Source of the DNA: Streptomyces sp. NBC_01283 | GTDB lineage: Bacteria > Actinomycetota > Actinomycetes > Streptomycetales > Streptomycetaceae | Assembly (NCBI RefSeq): GCF_041435335.1 | Contig: NZ_CP108430.1 | Location: forward strand, 5,989,001 to 6,053,000 | Length of the DNA stretch: 64,000 nucleotides | Reading direction: 5' to 3' | In this document: positions 36,841 to 47,555 of the stretch, one piece after another | Position numbering within the stretch: position 1 is the stretch's first letter | Layout: each line of letters opens with the position of its first letter | Position numbers and translations under genes: made by a program | Notes under the pieces: model-generated | Seen by the model: the letters and a program-made list of their open reading frames with translations, nothing else | Told to the model about the DNA's origin: nothing | Databases searched by the model: none

Positions 36841-37794
36841 GTGAGGGACACACGAGAGAGCCGGCTGCTCCTGGTGCTGCTGATCGCCATCGCGTTCGCT
36901 TTGATCACGGTGGACATCCGTGGTGGCGAGGACTCGCCGGTCGACGGTGCCCGCCAGGCCGCCGCCACGGTCTTCGGCCCGGTCGAGGACGGCGTGTCGT
37001 CCGCCGTCGACCCGATCGGCAACGCCATCGGCGCGGTCCGGGACTCGGGCGACCGGCATGACCGGATCGCCGAACTCGAGCGTCAGAACGCGACGTTGAA
37101 GGCGAAGCTCGGCAGCGACGACCGCAATCGCAGCCGGGTCAGACAGCTGGACAGCATGCTGAAGAACGCCGGTGCCGGCCAGTACGGCATCAAGGGCGCC
37201 GAAGTCATCGGCATAGGAGCGGCCCAGGGCTTCTCCTGGACCGTCACCATCGACGCGGGCGCCAACGACGGACTCAAGCGCGACATGACCGTCCTGAACG
37301 GCGACGGCCTGGTCGGCCGCGTCACCACGGTCGGCCCGAGCACCGCGACGGTCCTGCTCGCCAACGACCCCGACTTCACCGTCGGCACCCGCATGGAGAA
37401 GACCGACGAGCTCGGCTTCGCCACCGGACAGGGCGACCGCCCGCTCTCGGTGCAGATGCTCAACGGCAAGGCCAAGGTCAAGAAGGGCGACCGCCTGGTC
37501 ACCTTCGGCTCGCAGGCCGACAAGCCGTTCGTGCCGGGTGTGCCGGTCGGCGAGGTCGTCCGCGTCGACCCGTCGGGCGGTGACCTGACGCGCAACATCT
37601 ACATCAAGCCGTACGTCGGCTTCACCAAGCTGGACATCGTCGGAGTCGTCGTCGAGGCGCCCCGCGAGGACCCGCGCGACACGGTTCTGCCGAAGAAGCC
37701 CGCCAAGCCGAAGCCGACCCCGACGGTGACCGTGACGGCCACCCCGTCAGGACAGGCCCAGGCCGACGGCGCCGACAACGGCAACGAGCAGTAG
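36841..37794 (+). CDS. mreC: Rod-shape-determining protein MreC
   Basis: Bitopic scaffold that links MreB to penicillin-binding proteins, 317 residues. A short cytoplasmic MRDTRESR is followed by one membrane segment (about 9-25). Then comes a coiled coil (about 70-105, ELERQNATLKAKLGS) and the periplasmic-type beta-domain pair (about 120-270). The tail is rich in Pro, Lys and Thr. The GTG at 36841 is chosen because it puts the membrane segment at the usual position. The frame is open from a GTG at 36787, but that codon has no ribosome site. The distance from mreB is 166 bp. Confidence 0.93.
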   Translation: MRDTRESRLLLVLLIAIAFALITVDIRGGEDSPVDGARQAAATVFGPVEDGVSSAVDPIGNAIGAVRDSGDRHDRIAELERQNATLKAKLGSDDRNRSRVRQLDSMLKNAGAGQYGIKGAEVIGIGAAQGFSWTVTIDAGANDGLKRDMTVLNGDGLVGRVTTVGPSTATVLLANDPDFTVGTRMEKTDELGFATGQGDRPLSVQMLNGKAKVKKGDRLVTFGSQADKPFVPGVPVGEVVRVDPSGGDLTRNIYIKPYVGFTKLDIVGVVVEAPREDPRDTVLPKKPAKPKPTPTVTVTATPSGQAQADGADNGNEQ

Positions 37795-37808
37795 GAGCCC
37801 CCGGACTT

Positions 37809-38480
37809 ATGCGCTTCAACCGAATCCTGCTCTCCACCACCCTGGTCGTCGTCGCCCTGGTCATCCAGGTCAGCGTCCTGGCCCGGCTGCAACTGCCGGG
37901 CGCGGTCCCGGACCTGGTGCTCCTCACGGTGCTCGGCCTCGCCCTGGTCTACGGCCATGTGGGCGGCGCCCTCGTCGGCTTCGGCGCCGGGCTCCTCGCC
38001 GACCTGGCCCCGCCGGCCGACCACGCGGCCGGGCGGTACGCCCTGGTCCTGTGCGTCGTCGGCTACCTCGCGGGCCTGGCCAAGCCGGAGACCGGACGGC
38101 TCAGGTCGGCCACCGGACCGCTCGTCGTGGTCGTCGGCGCCGCCATCGGGTCGACCCTGCTGTACGCGGGCGTGGGCGCCCTCGTCGGGGACACCGCCGC
38201 CCGCCATGTGGGCCTGGGCGGGCTCCTCTTCACGGCCGCCCTGTACGACCTGCTGCTCGCGCCGTTCACGGTGCCGCTGATCATCGCGCTGGCCCGCAGA
38301 GCCGAGAACGACCCGCTGGGGGAGACCTCACCGGCCAACAAGGCCACGGACGTCGCGTCCGGCTGGCTCTCCTCCGGCACCGGTCTGCGCATCGGCAACC
38401 AGCGCGGCGGCATGCGGATGAAGGCGGCCAAGGCCCGCGTCGCGCGCGCCGGACGCATCAAGGGGGTCAAGCGCCTGTGA
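37809..38480 (+). CDS. mreD: Rod-shape-determining protein MreD
   Basis: 223-residue integral membrane partner of MreC with about five hydrophobic segments (7-30, 35-60, 65-90, 105-125, 135-160). It has a longer than usual cytoplasmic tail of about 55 basic residues ending RVARAGRIKGVKRL. It starts 14 bp after the mreC stop and is co-transcribed with it. A 13-bp inverted repeat follows before the penicillin-binding protein gene. Confidence 0.92.
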   Translation: MRFNRILLSTTLVVVALVIQVSVLARLQLPGAVPDLVLLTVLGLALVYGHVGGALVGFGAGLLADLAPPADHAAGRYALVLCVVGYLAGLAKPETGRLRSATGPLVVVVGAAIGSTLLYAGVGALVGDTAARHVGLGGLLFTAALYDLLLAPFTVPLIIALARRAENDPLGETSPANKATDVASGWLSSGTGLRIGNQRGGMRMKAAKARVARAGRIKGVKRL

Positions 38481-38499
38481 CCGCAGCGCGGCTGGCCCC

Positions 38500-38536
38500 G
38501 TACACGACCGGCGGCACACACAGGCCGGTCGTGTAC
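38500..38536 (+). repeat. Hairpin inside the mre operon, between mreD and pbp2
   Basis: Perfect 13-base inverted repeat (GTACACGACCGGC) with an 11-base loop, 20 bp after the mreD stop and 42 bp before the next start. A further TCGTACACAC stretch follows at 38547-38556. It could attenuate transcription, stabilise the upstream message or mark a processing site. Confidence 0.7.
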
Positions 38537-38577
38537 ACGTACCACTCGTACACACACTGAGAGGGGGAGGAACAGCA

Positions 38578-40752
38578 GTGACCAATATCCCCGAGACCGG
38601 GCGGACCCCAAGGGTCCAGATCCGTCTCATCGTCATCCAGATCCTCGTGCTCTCCCTCCTCCTCACCCTCGGCGGCCGCCTCTGGTATCTCCAGATCCGC
38701 AACGGTGAGGAGTACGCCGAGGAAGCCTCGGGCAACCACGTCCAGCAGGTCGTCCAGCCCGCCGTACGCGGCTCGATCCTGGACGCGCGCGGCGTGCCGA
38801 TCGCCGACAACGAGACCCGTTTGGTCGTCTCCGCGTCCCGCACGGACCTGATGAAGATGAAGGACGACGGCAAGGCGGCCCTCGCCAAGCTCGCCGACGT
38901 CCTCGGCATGAGCGCCAAGGACGTCTCCGACAAGGTCAGGCTCTGCGACTCCAAGACCCCGCAGCCCTGCTGGAACGGCTCGCCCTACCAGCCGATCCCG
39001 ATCACGGACGAGGCCTCGCCCAAGCAGGCCCTCCAGATCCGCGAGCGCGCCGAGGACTTCCCCGGCATCACCGCCGAGCCGACCGCCGTCCGCCGCTATG
39101 CCGCACCCGGCAAGTCCAACACCGCCCAGGTGCTCGGCTACCTCTCGCCCGTCACCGACGAAGAGATCACCAAGGCGGAGCACACCGACTCGCCGTTCCT
39201 GCGCTCCGACCAGGTCGGCCGCTCCGGCCTGGAGCGGACCTACGACGCGCAGCTGCGCGGCAAGGCCGGCGTCACCCGCTACGAGGTCGACAACCTCGGC
39301 CGCGTCATCGGCAAGGCCAAGGACGACCCGGCCCAGCCCGGCGCGAACGTCGTCACCAGCATCGACGCGCGCGTGCAGGCCCTGTCCGAGTACTGGCTGA
39401 ACGACGCGATGAAGAAGGCCCGCCAGGAGTTCGACAAGAACACCGGCGAGAACTACAAGGCCGACGCGGGCGCCGTCGTCGTCATGGAGAACAAGACCGG
39501 ACGCATCGTCTCCATGGCGTCCAATCCGACCTACGACCCGAACGCCTGGGTCGGCGGCATCTCCGGCAAGGACTACGCGCAGCTCACCGGCAAGAAGTCC
39601 AACTACCCGCTCCTGAACCGCGCCATCCAGGGCCAGGCGGCCCCCGGCTCGATCTTCAAGGTCATCCCGACGGCGGCGGCGGTCAACGCGGGCTACGACT
39701 TCAACGGGCGCTACCCCTGCCCCAGCTCGTACTCCATCGGCGGCCAGACCTTCAAGAACTTCGAGTCCAAGGGCCACGGCAGCATCACGCTCGGCCAGGC
39801 CCTGGAGGTCTCCTGCGACACCGTCTTCTACAAGCTCTCGCACGACCAGTGGGCCAAGGACGGCGGCAACAAGCCGAAGAAGGACGCCAAGGACTGGTTC
39901 TACAAGACGGCCCACCAGTTCGGCCTCGGCAAGGAGACCGGCATCGACCTGCCGAACGAGGTCACCGGCCGCGTCCCGGACCGCCAGTGGAAGAAGGACT
40001 ACTGGAAGTCCAACAAGGACGGCTGGTGCAAGCAGGGCAAGAAGGGCGGCGACTACGCGGAGCAGATCGCGTACGAGAACTGCCTCGAAGGCATGAAGAT
40101 GCGCGCCGGTGACTCCGTCAACTACTCCATCGGACAGGGCGACACCCTCGTCACCCCGATACAGATGGCCACGATCTACTCCGCCATCGCCAACGGCGGC
40201 ACCCTGCACGACCCCACCGTCGGAAAGGCGATCATCAGCGCCGACGGCAAGCAGGTCCAGGAGATCAAGCCGAAGTCGCACGGCAAGCTGCCCATGAACC
40301 AGAAGACGCGCGACGACATAGACGGTGCCCTCGCCGACGTCGCCACCAAGGGAACGGCCGCCTGGCGGTTCGGCGGCTGGCCGCAGGACAAGATCCCGAT
40401 GCACGCCAAGACGGGTACGGCCGAGGTCTACGGCAAGCAGACCACCTCGTGGTTCGCGACGTACACCAAGGACTACTCGATCGTGATGACGATCTCCCAG
40501 GGCGGTACGGGTTCCGGAGCGTCCGGCCCCGCGGTCCGCAAGATCTACGACGGCATCTACGGCCTGGACGACAGCGGCAAGCAGAACCTGAAGAAGGCCC
40601 TGCTGCCCCAGCCGCAGAAGAACCTGCCGAAGATCGAGACCGACGGTTCGATCGACTCGCCGAAGATCAAGCCGTACAAGCCGGAGGCCCCCAAGCCGCC
40701 GCAGGAACAGCAGGAACTGGCGGGCGCGCCCGCGAACGGGAGGCGCGACTAG
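38578..40752 (+). CDS. mrdA: Penicillin-binding protein 2 (class B transpeptidase)
   Basis: Peptidoglycan cross-linking enzyme of the elongation/spore-wall machinery, 724 residues, with a GTG start and a very strong GAGGGGGAGGAA ribosome site. One membrane segment (about 15-37) precedes the dimerisation/pedestal domain. The transpeptidase domain starts near 285, with catalytic Ser358 in the SIFK tetrad (358-361). The SxN-type motif is in GDSVNYSIGQG and the KTG motif in HAKTGTAEVYG. An insertion rich in Lys, Gly and Trp (about 420-500) precedes the SxN motif. It overlaps the rodA start by one base, so the pair is translationally coupled. Confidence 0.95.
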   Translation: MTNIPETGRTPRVQIRLIVIQILVLSLLLTLGGRLWYLQIRNGEEYAEEASGNHVQQVVQPAVRGSILDARGVPIADNETRLVVSASRTDLMKMKDDGKAALAKLADVLGMSAKDVSDKVRLCDSKTPQPCWNGSPYQPIPITDEASPKQALQIRERAEDFPGITAEPTAVRRYAAPGKSNTAQVLGYLSPVTDEEITKAEHTDSPFLRSDQVGRSGLERTYDAQLRGKAGVTRYEVDNLGRVIGKAKDDPAQPGANVVTSIDARVQALSEYWLNDAMKKARQEFDKNTGENYKADAGAVVVMENKTGRIVSMASNPTYDPNAWVGGISGKDYAQLTGKKSNYPLLNRAIQGQAAPGSIFKVIPTAAAVNAGYDFNGRYPCPSSYSIGGQTFKNFESKGHGSITLGQALEVSCDTVFYKLSHDQWAKDGGNKPKKDAKDWFYKTAHQFGLGKETGIDLPNEVTGRVPDRQWKKDYWKSNKDGWCKQGKKGGDYAEQIAYENCLEGMKMRAGDSVNYSIGQGDTLVTPIQMATIYSAIANGGTLHDPTVGKAIISADGKQVQEIKPKSHGKLPMNQKTRDDIDGALADVATKGTAAWRFGGWPQDKIPMHAKTGTAEVYGKQTTSWFATYTKDYSIVMTISQGGTGSGASGPAVRKIYDGIYGLDDSGKQNLKKALLPQPQKNLPKIETDGSIDSPKIKPYKPEAPKPPQEQQELAGAPANGRRD

Positions 40753-41954
40753 TGGCCGGCAACCATGGCTTCTCCGTCTCCGGCTACGGGCCCGAGCGCT
40801 CGTCCATGTCGGCCCGTCTGTTCGCCCGCGACTCGCTGGTGCGCCGGATGGACTGGCCGATACTGCTCTGCGCGCTCGCGCTCTCCGCGATCGGCTCCGC
40901 GCTCGTCTACTCGGCGACCCGCAACCGCACCGAGCTCGTCGGCGACGACCCGTACTCCTTCCTGTTCAAGCACGTCCTGAACACCGGCATCGGCATCGCG
41001 CTGATGGCGGGCACGGTGTGGCTCGGCCACCGGACGCTGCGCACGGCCGTGCCGATCCTCTACGGCATCTCCGTCTTCCTCGTCCTGCTCGTCCTCACCC
41101 CGCTCGGCGCGACGATCAACGGCGCGCACGCCTGGATCGTGATCGGCGGCGGCTTCTCGCTGCAGCCCTCCGAGTTCGTGAAGATCACGATCATCCTGGG
41201 CATGGCGATGCTGCTCGCGGCACGGGTGGACGCGGGCGACCGCGACCACCCCGACCACCGCACGGTCCTGCAGGCCCTCGGCCTGGCCGCCGTACCGATA
41301 ATGATCGTGCTCCTCATGCCCGACCTCGGGTCGGTCATGGTGATGGCGATGATCGTCCTCGGCGTGCTGCTCGCCTCGGGCGCCTCCAACCGCTGGGTCT
41401 TCGGACTCCTCGGCACGGGCGCGGCGGGCGCGGTCGCCGTCTGGCAGCTCGGCATCCTGGACGACTACCAGATCGCCCGCTTCGCGGCCTTCGCCAACCC
41501 CGCCCTCGACCCGGCGGGCGTCGGCTACAACACCAATCAGGCACGCATCGCCATCGGCTCCGGCGGGCTCTCGGGCACCGGCCTCTTCAAGGGGTCGCAG
41601 ACCACGGGCCAGTTCGTGCCCGAGCAGCAGACGGACTTCGTGTTCACCGTCGCGGGCGAGGAGCTCGGCTTCGCGGGCGCGGGCCTCATCCTCGTCCTGC
41701 TCGGCGTGCTGCTCTGGCGCGCCTGCCGCATCGCACGCGAGACGACCGAGCTGTACGGCACGATCGTCGCCGCCGGGATCATCGCCTGGTTCGCCTTCCA
41801 GGCCTTCGAGAACATCGGCATGACGCTCGGCATCATGCCGGTGGCCGGTCTGCCACTGCCCTTCGTCTCGTACGGAGGTTCATCGATGTTCGCCGTCTGG
41901 GTCGCCGTCGGCCTGCTGCAGTCGATCAAGGTGCAGCGGCCGATGTCGGCGTAG
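40752..41954 (+). CDS. RodA/FtsW-family glycosyltransferase (Sfr type)
   Basis: SEDS-family peptidoglycan polymerase acting with the preceding class B PBP, 400 residues. The GTG at 40752 shares its G with the PBP stop (TAGTG), and GGGAGG sits upstream. About ten membrane segments are readable. Conserved family stretches include FSLQPSEFVKITIIL, the large outer loop with NTNQARIAIGSGGLSGTGLFKG, and the C-terminal PVAGLPLPFVSYGGSSM. In S. coelicolor the gene at this position is called sfr, and it is involved in spore-wall formation. Confidence 0.95.
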   Translation: MAGNHGFSVSGYGPERSSMSARLFARDSLVRRMDWPILLCALALSAIGSALVYSATRNRTELVGDDPYSFLFKHVLNTGIGIALMAGTVWLGHRTLRTAVPILYGISVFLVLLVLTPLGATINGAHAWIVIGGGFSLQPSEFVKITIILGMAMLLAARVDAGDRDHPDHRTVLQALGLAAVPIMIVLLMPDLGSVMVMAMIVLGVLLASGASNRWVFGLLGTGAAGAVAVWQLGILDDYQIARFAAFANPALDPAGVGYNTNQARIAIGSGGLSGTGLFKGSQTTGQFVPEQQTDFVFTVAGEELGFAGAGLILVLLGVLLWRACRIARETTELYGTIVAAGIIAWFAFQAFENIGMTLGIMPVAGLPLPFVSYGGSSMFAVWVAVGLLQSIKVQRPMSA

Positions 41955-42003
41955 GCCGGTTGCAGGTCTGCCCTTGGCCTGGGATCGCGTCTAGATTCGG
42001 GTC

Positions 42004-43614
42004 ATGGCGGAGACACAGCGCGAGATCGAGCGTAAGTACGACGTCGAGGCGGACGCGGCGCTGCCTGACCTGACCGGGGTCGCCGGGGTGGCCGACGTCG
42101 TCGACAAGGGCGTCGTCGAACTGGACGCCGTCTATCACGACACGACCGACCAACTCCTGCTCTCCGACTCGATCACGCTGCGCCGCCGCACGGGCGGCGC
42201 AGACGAGGGCTGGCACCTGAAGCTGCCGGTGTCCCTCGCGCAGGGCGTGCGGGACGAGATCCGGGCCCCGCTCTCGGACACGGTGCCGCCCGAGCTGTCC
42301 GGGCTCGTGCGGTCCCGGGTGCGCGATGCCGGACTCGTGCCCGTCATGCGCCTGTTGACCGCGCGGGACCTGCGCCACCTCCTCGACGGCAAGGGCGCGC
42401 TCCTCGCCGAGCTGAGCATCGACCGGGTCAGGGCAGAGCGGCTCACGGAGGGCGGCGGCACCTCCGAGTGGGCCGAGATCGAGGTGGAGTTGGCGGACGG
42501 CGCGGACCCCGCGCTGCTCGACCGGATCGAGAAGAAGCTGAAGAAGCTGGGCGTCCAGCGGTCGTCCTCCGCGTCGAAACTGGCCAGGGCGCAGGCGGAC
42601 ACGGCGCTGAGCGAGACCCGGCAGCGGCTCGCGGAGGGCACGCTGAAGCCTGCCAAGGCCGAGAAGGGGAAGGCGGATGAGCAGTACATCGTCATCCAGC
42701 TGAAGGACTCCGCCGTGCGACCTGACCCCGTCACCGCTGCCGACCATGTCCTCGCCTACGTCCGCACCCAGCGCGACGCCCTCGTCGCCCTCGACCCCGA
42801 CGTCCGCCGCGACGTGCCGGACTCCGTGCACCAGATGCGGGTCGCCACGCGCCGGATGCGCAGCGCGTTCCGCTCGTACCGGAAACTCCTCGACCGTGCC
42901 GTCACCGACCCGATCGGGGACGAGCTGAAGTGGCTCGCGGGCGAGCTCGGGGTCGACCGCGACCAGGAGGTCCTCGCCGAGCGGCTCACGCACCGCGTGG
43001 ACGCCGTGCCGGGGACCCTGCTCCTGGGTCCGGTACGGGCCCGCCTGCAGATCTGGGGTGTCGCCCGCGCCGGTGACGCCCGGAGCCGGACCGTCGCCGC
43101 GCTCGAAGGAAAGCGCTATGTGCAGCTCCTGAACTCCGTCGACGCACTGCTCGCCGACCCCCCGCTGCGCAAGGCCGCCACCGCGTCCCCGGACAAGGCC
43201 CTCCCCAAGGCCGTACGGAAGGACTACGCCCGCCTTGAGGCCCGCATCGAGCACGCCCTCGCGCTGGAGCCGGGGGAGGAGCGGGATGTGGCGCTGCACG
43301 GCGCCCGCAAGGCGGCCAAGCGTGCCCGGTACGCGGGCGAGGCGGCCAGGCCCGCGCTCGGCAAGCCCGCCAAGCGGTTCGCGAAGCGGATGAAGGCCGT
43401 CCAGAAGGTCCTCGGCGATCACCAGGACAGCGTCGTGGCCCGTGAGGCGCTGCGGAACCTGGCGGTCCAGGCCCATGCGGCGGGCGAGACCGCCTTCACC
43501 TGGGGACTCGTGTACGGCCAGGAGGAGGCCACGGCCGCCGAGCGCGAGAACGAACTGCCGGGGGTGTGGCACCGGGCGTCCCGGCCCAAACTGAGGGCGG
43601 CATTGAGCAGCTGA
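42004..43614 (+). CDS. CYTH and CHAD domain protein (triphosphate/polyphosphate binding)
   Basis: 536 residues. The N-terminal CYTH domain (about 1-200) starts with the ExExK signature EIERK at 7-11, typical of triphosphate-processing tunnel enzymes. The C-terminal CHAD domain (about 235-530) begins with VHQMRVATRRMRSAFRSYRK near 275 and contains a second half with HGARKAAKRARYAGE. CHAD domains bind inorganic polyphosphate through basic and histidine residues, so the protein probably hydrolyses or senses tripolyphosphate or polyphosphate. TAGATT ends six bases before the ATG and no ribosome site is present, which suggests a leaderless message. Confidence 0.93.
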   Translation: MAETQREIERKYDVEADAALPDLTGVAGVADVVDKGVVELDAVYHDTTDQLLLSDSITLRRRTGGADEGWHLKLPVSLAQGVRDEIRAPLSDTVPPELSGLVRSRVRDAGLVPVMRLLTARDLRHLLDGKGALLAELSIDRVRAERLTEGGGTSEWAEIEVELADGADPALLDRIEKKLKKLGVQRSSSASKLARAQADTALSETRQRLAEGTLKPAKAEKGKADEQYIVIQLKDSAVRPDPVTAADHVLAYVRTQRDALVALDPDVRRDVPDSVHQMRVATRRMRSAFRSYRKLLDRAVTDPIGDELKWLAGELGVDRDQEVLAERLTHRVDAVPGTLLLGPVRARLQIWGVARAGDARSRTVAALEGKRYVQLLNSVDALLADPPLRKAATASPDKALPKAVRKDYARLEARIEHALALEPGEERDVALHGARKAAKRARYAGEAARPALGKPAKRFAKRMKAVQKVLGDHQDSVVAREALRNLAVQAHAAGETAFTWGLVYGQEEATAAERENELPGVWHRASRPKLRAALSS

Positions 43615-43678
43615 CCGCCGGGGTACGCTTGATGGTCACCCCTGCCAGATCATGAGAACCCTGCCGAAAGACGCTGTG

Positions 43679-45601
<1,923 letters not shown>

Positions 45602-46171
45602 GTGACGCGGCGAGCGCCGGTGGACGGGGCGGGTGGTCCCCGACTCGCCCCGCCTTCCGGCCTCGTGCATCTCTCCTTCATCGCCGCGATGGAGGAGTTC
45701 CGCGCCGAGGGCCGCGGCGGCCGTGACGACGACACGACGCTCGGCCGCACGCTGCGGGACTACGGCGAGAAGTGGCACGACCCGGTGGTCTTCGAGCGTT
45801 ACGTGACCGAGGTCCGCACCGCCACCCACCCGGCCGAGCCGCTCTCCGTACCGGTGACGACCCTCTGGTACGCGGACGGAGCCGACTACTTCGGCCGTCT
45901 CGCCATCCGGCACAACGTCAACACGCGCTTCCTGCGCGAGTACGGCGGCCACATCGGCTACGACGTACGGCCCACCGCCCGCCGCCGCGGCCACGCCACG
46001 GCGATGCTGATCGGTTCCCTGCCCTATGCCCGTGCACTGGGACTGGAATCGGTGCTGGTCACCTGTGACACCGACAACACCGGTTCGCGCAAGGTGATCG
46101 AGGGTGCGGGCGGCGTCTTCGAGGACGAACGCGGCGGAAAGCTGCGTTACTGGATCCAGACCGCCGCCTGA
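45602..46171 (+). CDS. GNAT-family N-acetyltransferase
   Basis: 189 residues, GTG start directly abutting the TAA of the radical SAM gene, so translation is coupled. The acetyl-CoA-binding motif A is seen as GYDVRPTARRRGHATAML near residues 118-135, followed by LESVLVTCDTDNTGSRKVIE. The N-terminal 20 residues are variable. The substrate is unknown. Tight coupling to the radical SAM gene hints at a shared pathway, but such linkage is weak evidence. Confidence 0.9.
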   Translation: MTRRAPVDGAGGPRLAPPSGLVHLSFIAAMEEFRAEGRGGRDDDTTLGRTLRDYGEKWHDPVVFERYVTEVRTATHPAEPLSVPVTTLWYADGADYFGRLAIRHNVNTRFLREYGGHIGYDVRPTARRRGHATAMLIGSLPYARALGLESVLVTCDTDNTGSRKVIEGAGGVFEDERGGKLRYWIQTAA

Positions 46172-46207
46172 CGAACCAGCACCCGCCACTGACGCGTCTA
46201 GGACGGC

Positions 46208-47551
46208 ATGGACCTGGAAAAGCGGCCCCCGCTCGACGAGCGCGCGCCCGAGCCCGAGCAGCGGCTCACCGCACCTCAACCGCAGGCCGACGGCTGTCTC
46301 GCCGTGGCGATCCGCATTCCGGTGCGGATCGTGGTGCTCGTGCTCGTCGTGCCGGTGCGCCTGGTGTGGGACGCGCTCGCCGTGTGCGGCCGCTTTCTGT
46401 ACTTCAGGGCCCTGCGGCCCATGGGTCGTGCGTTCGCCTGGGTGGGTCGGACACTGATCATGACGCCACTGGTGTGGCTGCTCAAGGCGGTGTTCGTGTG
46501 GCCGTGGGTGGGGTTGTGGCGCTATGTGGCCGTGCCGGTCGGCAAGGGTCTCGCGTGGCTGGGTCGCGTGCTGATCGTCATCCCCGCCACCTGGCTGTAC
46601 GCGTCCGTCCTCACGCCCCTCGGCCACGGCATCGCCTGGCTCGCGCAGGGCACCACCTTCGCCGCGATGTGGCTGCTCAAGGCGGTGTTCGTGTGGCCGT
46701 GGGTGGGGTTGTGGCGCTATGTGGCCGTGCCGGTCGGCAAGGGCCTCGCGTGGCTGGGTCGCGTGCTGATCGTCATCCCCGCCGGCTGGCTGTACGCGTC
46801 CGCGCTCACGCCGCTCGGCCACGGCATCGCCTGGCTGTGCAGGGCCATCGGGCACGGCGCCGTCTGGCTGGGGCGGACGCTCGTCGTGATCCCCGCCGTA
46901 TGGCTGTACGCGTCCGTCCTGACGCCGGTCGGGCACGCGATCGCCTGGCTGGCCAAGGGAATCGGGGCGGGCATCGCCTGGACGGCACGGGGGATCGGCT
47001 CCGGGACGATGTGGCTGCTGCGGGGGATCGGGACGGTGCTCGCCACCCTGGGGCGCTGGATCTTCGTCGTGCCCGCCGTCGCCCTGTGGCGCTGGGTCCT
47101 CGCTCCCATCGGGCGGGGTATCGCGGTCGTCGCGCACGAGATCGGTGCCGCGCTCGGACACGCCTGGCGCATCGCCGGATATGTCTCGCTCGCCGTGGGC
47201 CGCTTCCTGGGCAAGCTCCTGCGGTGGCTCTTCGTCGACCCGGTGCGCTGGGTGTACCGCGCGGTCCTCACTCCCGTGGGGCACGCGGTACGTGACGGGA
47301 TCTGGCGCCCGGCCGCCCGGGCGGTCAAGGACGCGGGCCGCGCCACCCGGCAGGCCCTGGCCGCCGCCCGCCAGAGCGTGCGGGACGCCCGTGCCGACGT
47401 ACGGCGCATGCTGTTCGGCGCGCCGAAGGAGCGGGTCCCCGTGGCGGCGGCCCCGAGGGAGCCCGCGCCGGTGCCGGTGGCCCGGCGGGAACCTGACACG
47501 GCGGGGACACGTACTCTAGGTAGCAGTACGACCGCACTCACGAAGGACTAG
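46208..47551 (+). CDS. Repeat-built integral membrane protein
   Basis: 447 residues made largely of tandem membrane-associated helices with the recurring pattern WLGRVLIVIPA-WLYASVLTP-GHGIAWL. Two successive 65-residue units (about 90-154 and 155-219) are almost identical in protein and DNA. A third, more diverged unit follows, then shorter ones with the same WL-G-PxG rhythm. The C-terminal 100 residues are basic and Ala-rich (RQALAAARQSVRDARADVRR) and probably cytoplasmic. Conserved Trp and Gly spacing suggests amphipathic re-entrant helices. I do not recognise a family. It lies between the radical SAM/GNAT pair and the DUF2344 gene. Confidence 0.78.
   Translation: MDLEKRPPLDERAPEPEQRLTAPQPQADGCLAVAIRIPVRIVVLVLVVPVRLVWDALAVCGRFLYFRALRPMGRAFAWVGRTLIMTPLVWLLKAVFVWPWVGLWRYVAVPVGKGLAWLGRVLIVIPATWLYASVLTPLGHGIAWLAQGTTFAAMWLLKAVFVWPWVGLWRYVAVPVGKGLAWLGRVLIVIPAGWLYASALTPLGHGIAWLCRAIGHGAVWLGRTLVVIPAVWLYASVLTPVGHAIAWLAKGIGAGIAWTARGIGSGTMWLLRGIGTVLATLGRWIFVVPAVALWRWVLAPIGRGIAVVAHEIGAALGHAWRIAGYVSLAVGRFLGKLLRWLFVDPVRWVYRAVLTPVGHAVRDGIWRPAARAVKDAGRATRQALAAARQSVRDARADVRRMLFGAPKERVPVAAAPREPAPVPVARREPDTAGTRTLGSSTTALTKD
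46475..46805 (+). repeat. Near-identical direct repeat, period 195 bp
   Basis: The block starting TGGCTGCTCAAGGCGGTGTT occurs at 46475 and again at 46670, exactly 195 bases (65 codons) apart. Over about 130 bp only some three bases differ, including at silent positions. It lies within the membrane-protein gene at 46208-47551 and preserves its frame. Confidence 0.92.
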
Positions 47552-47555
47552 AACA

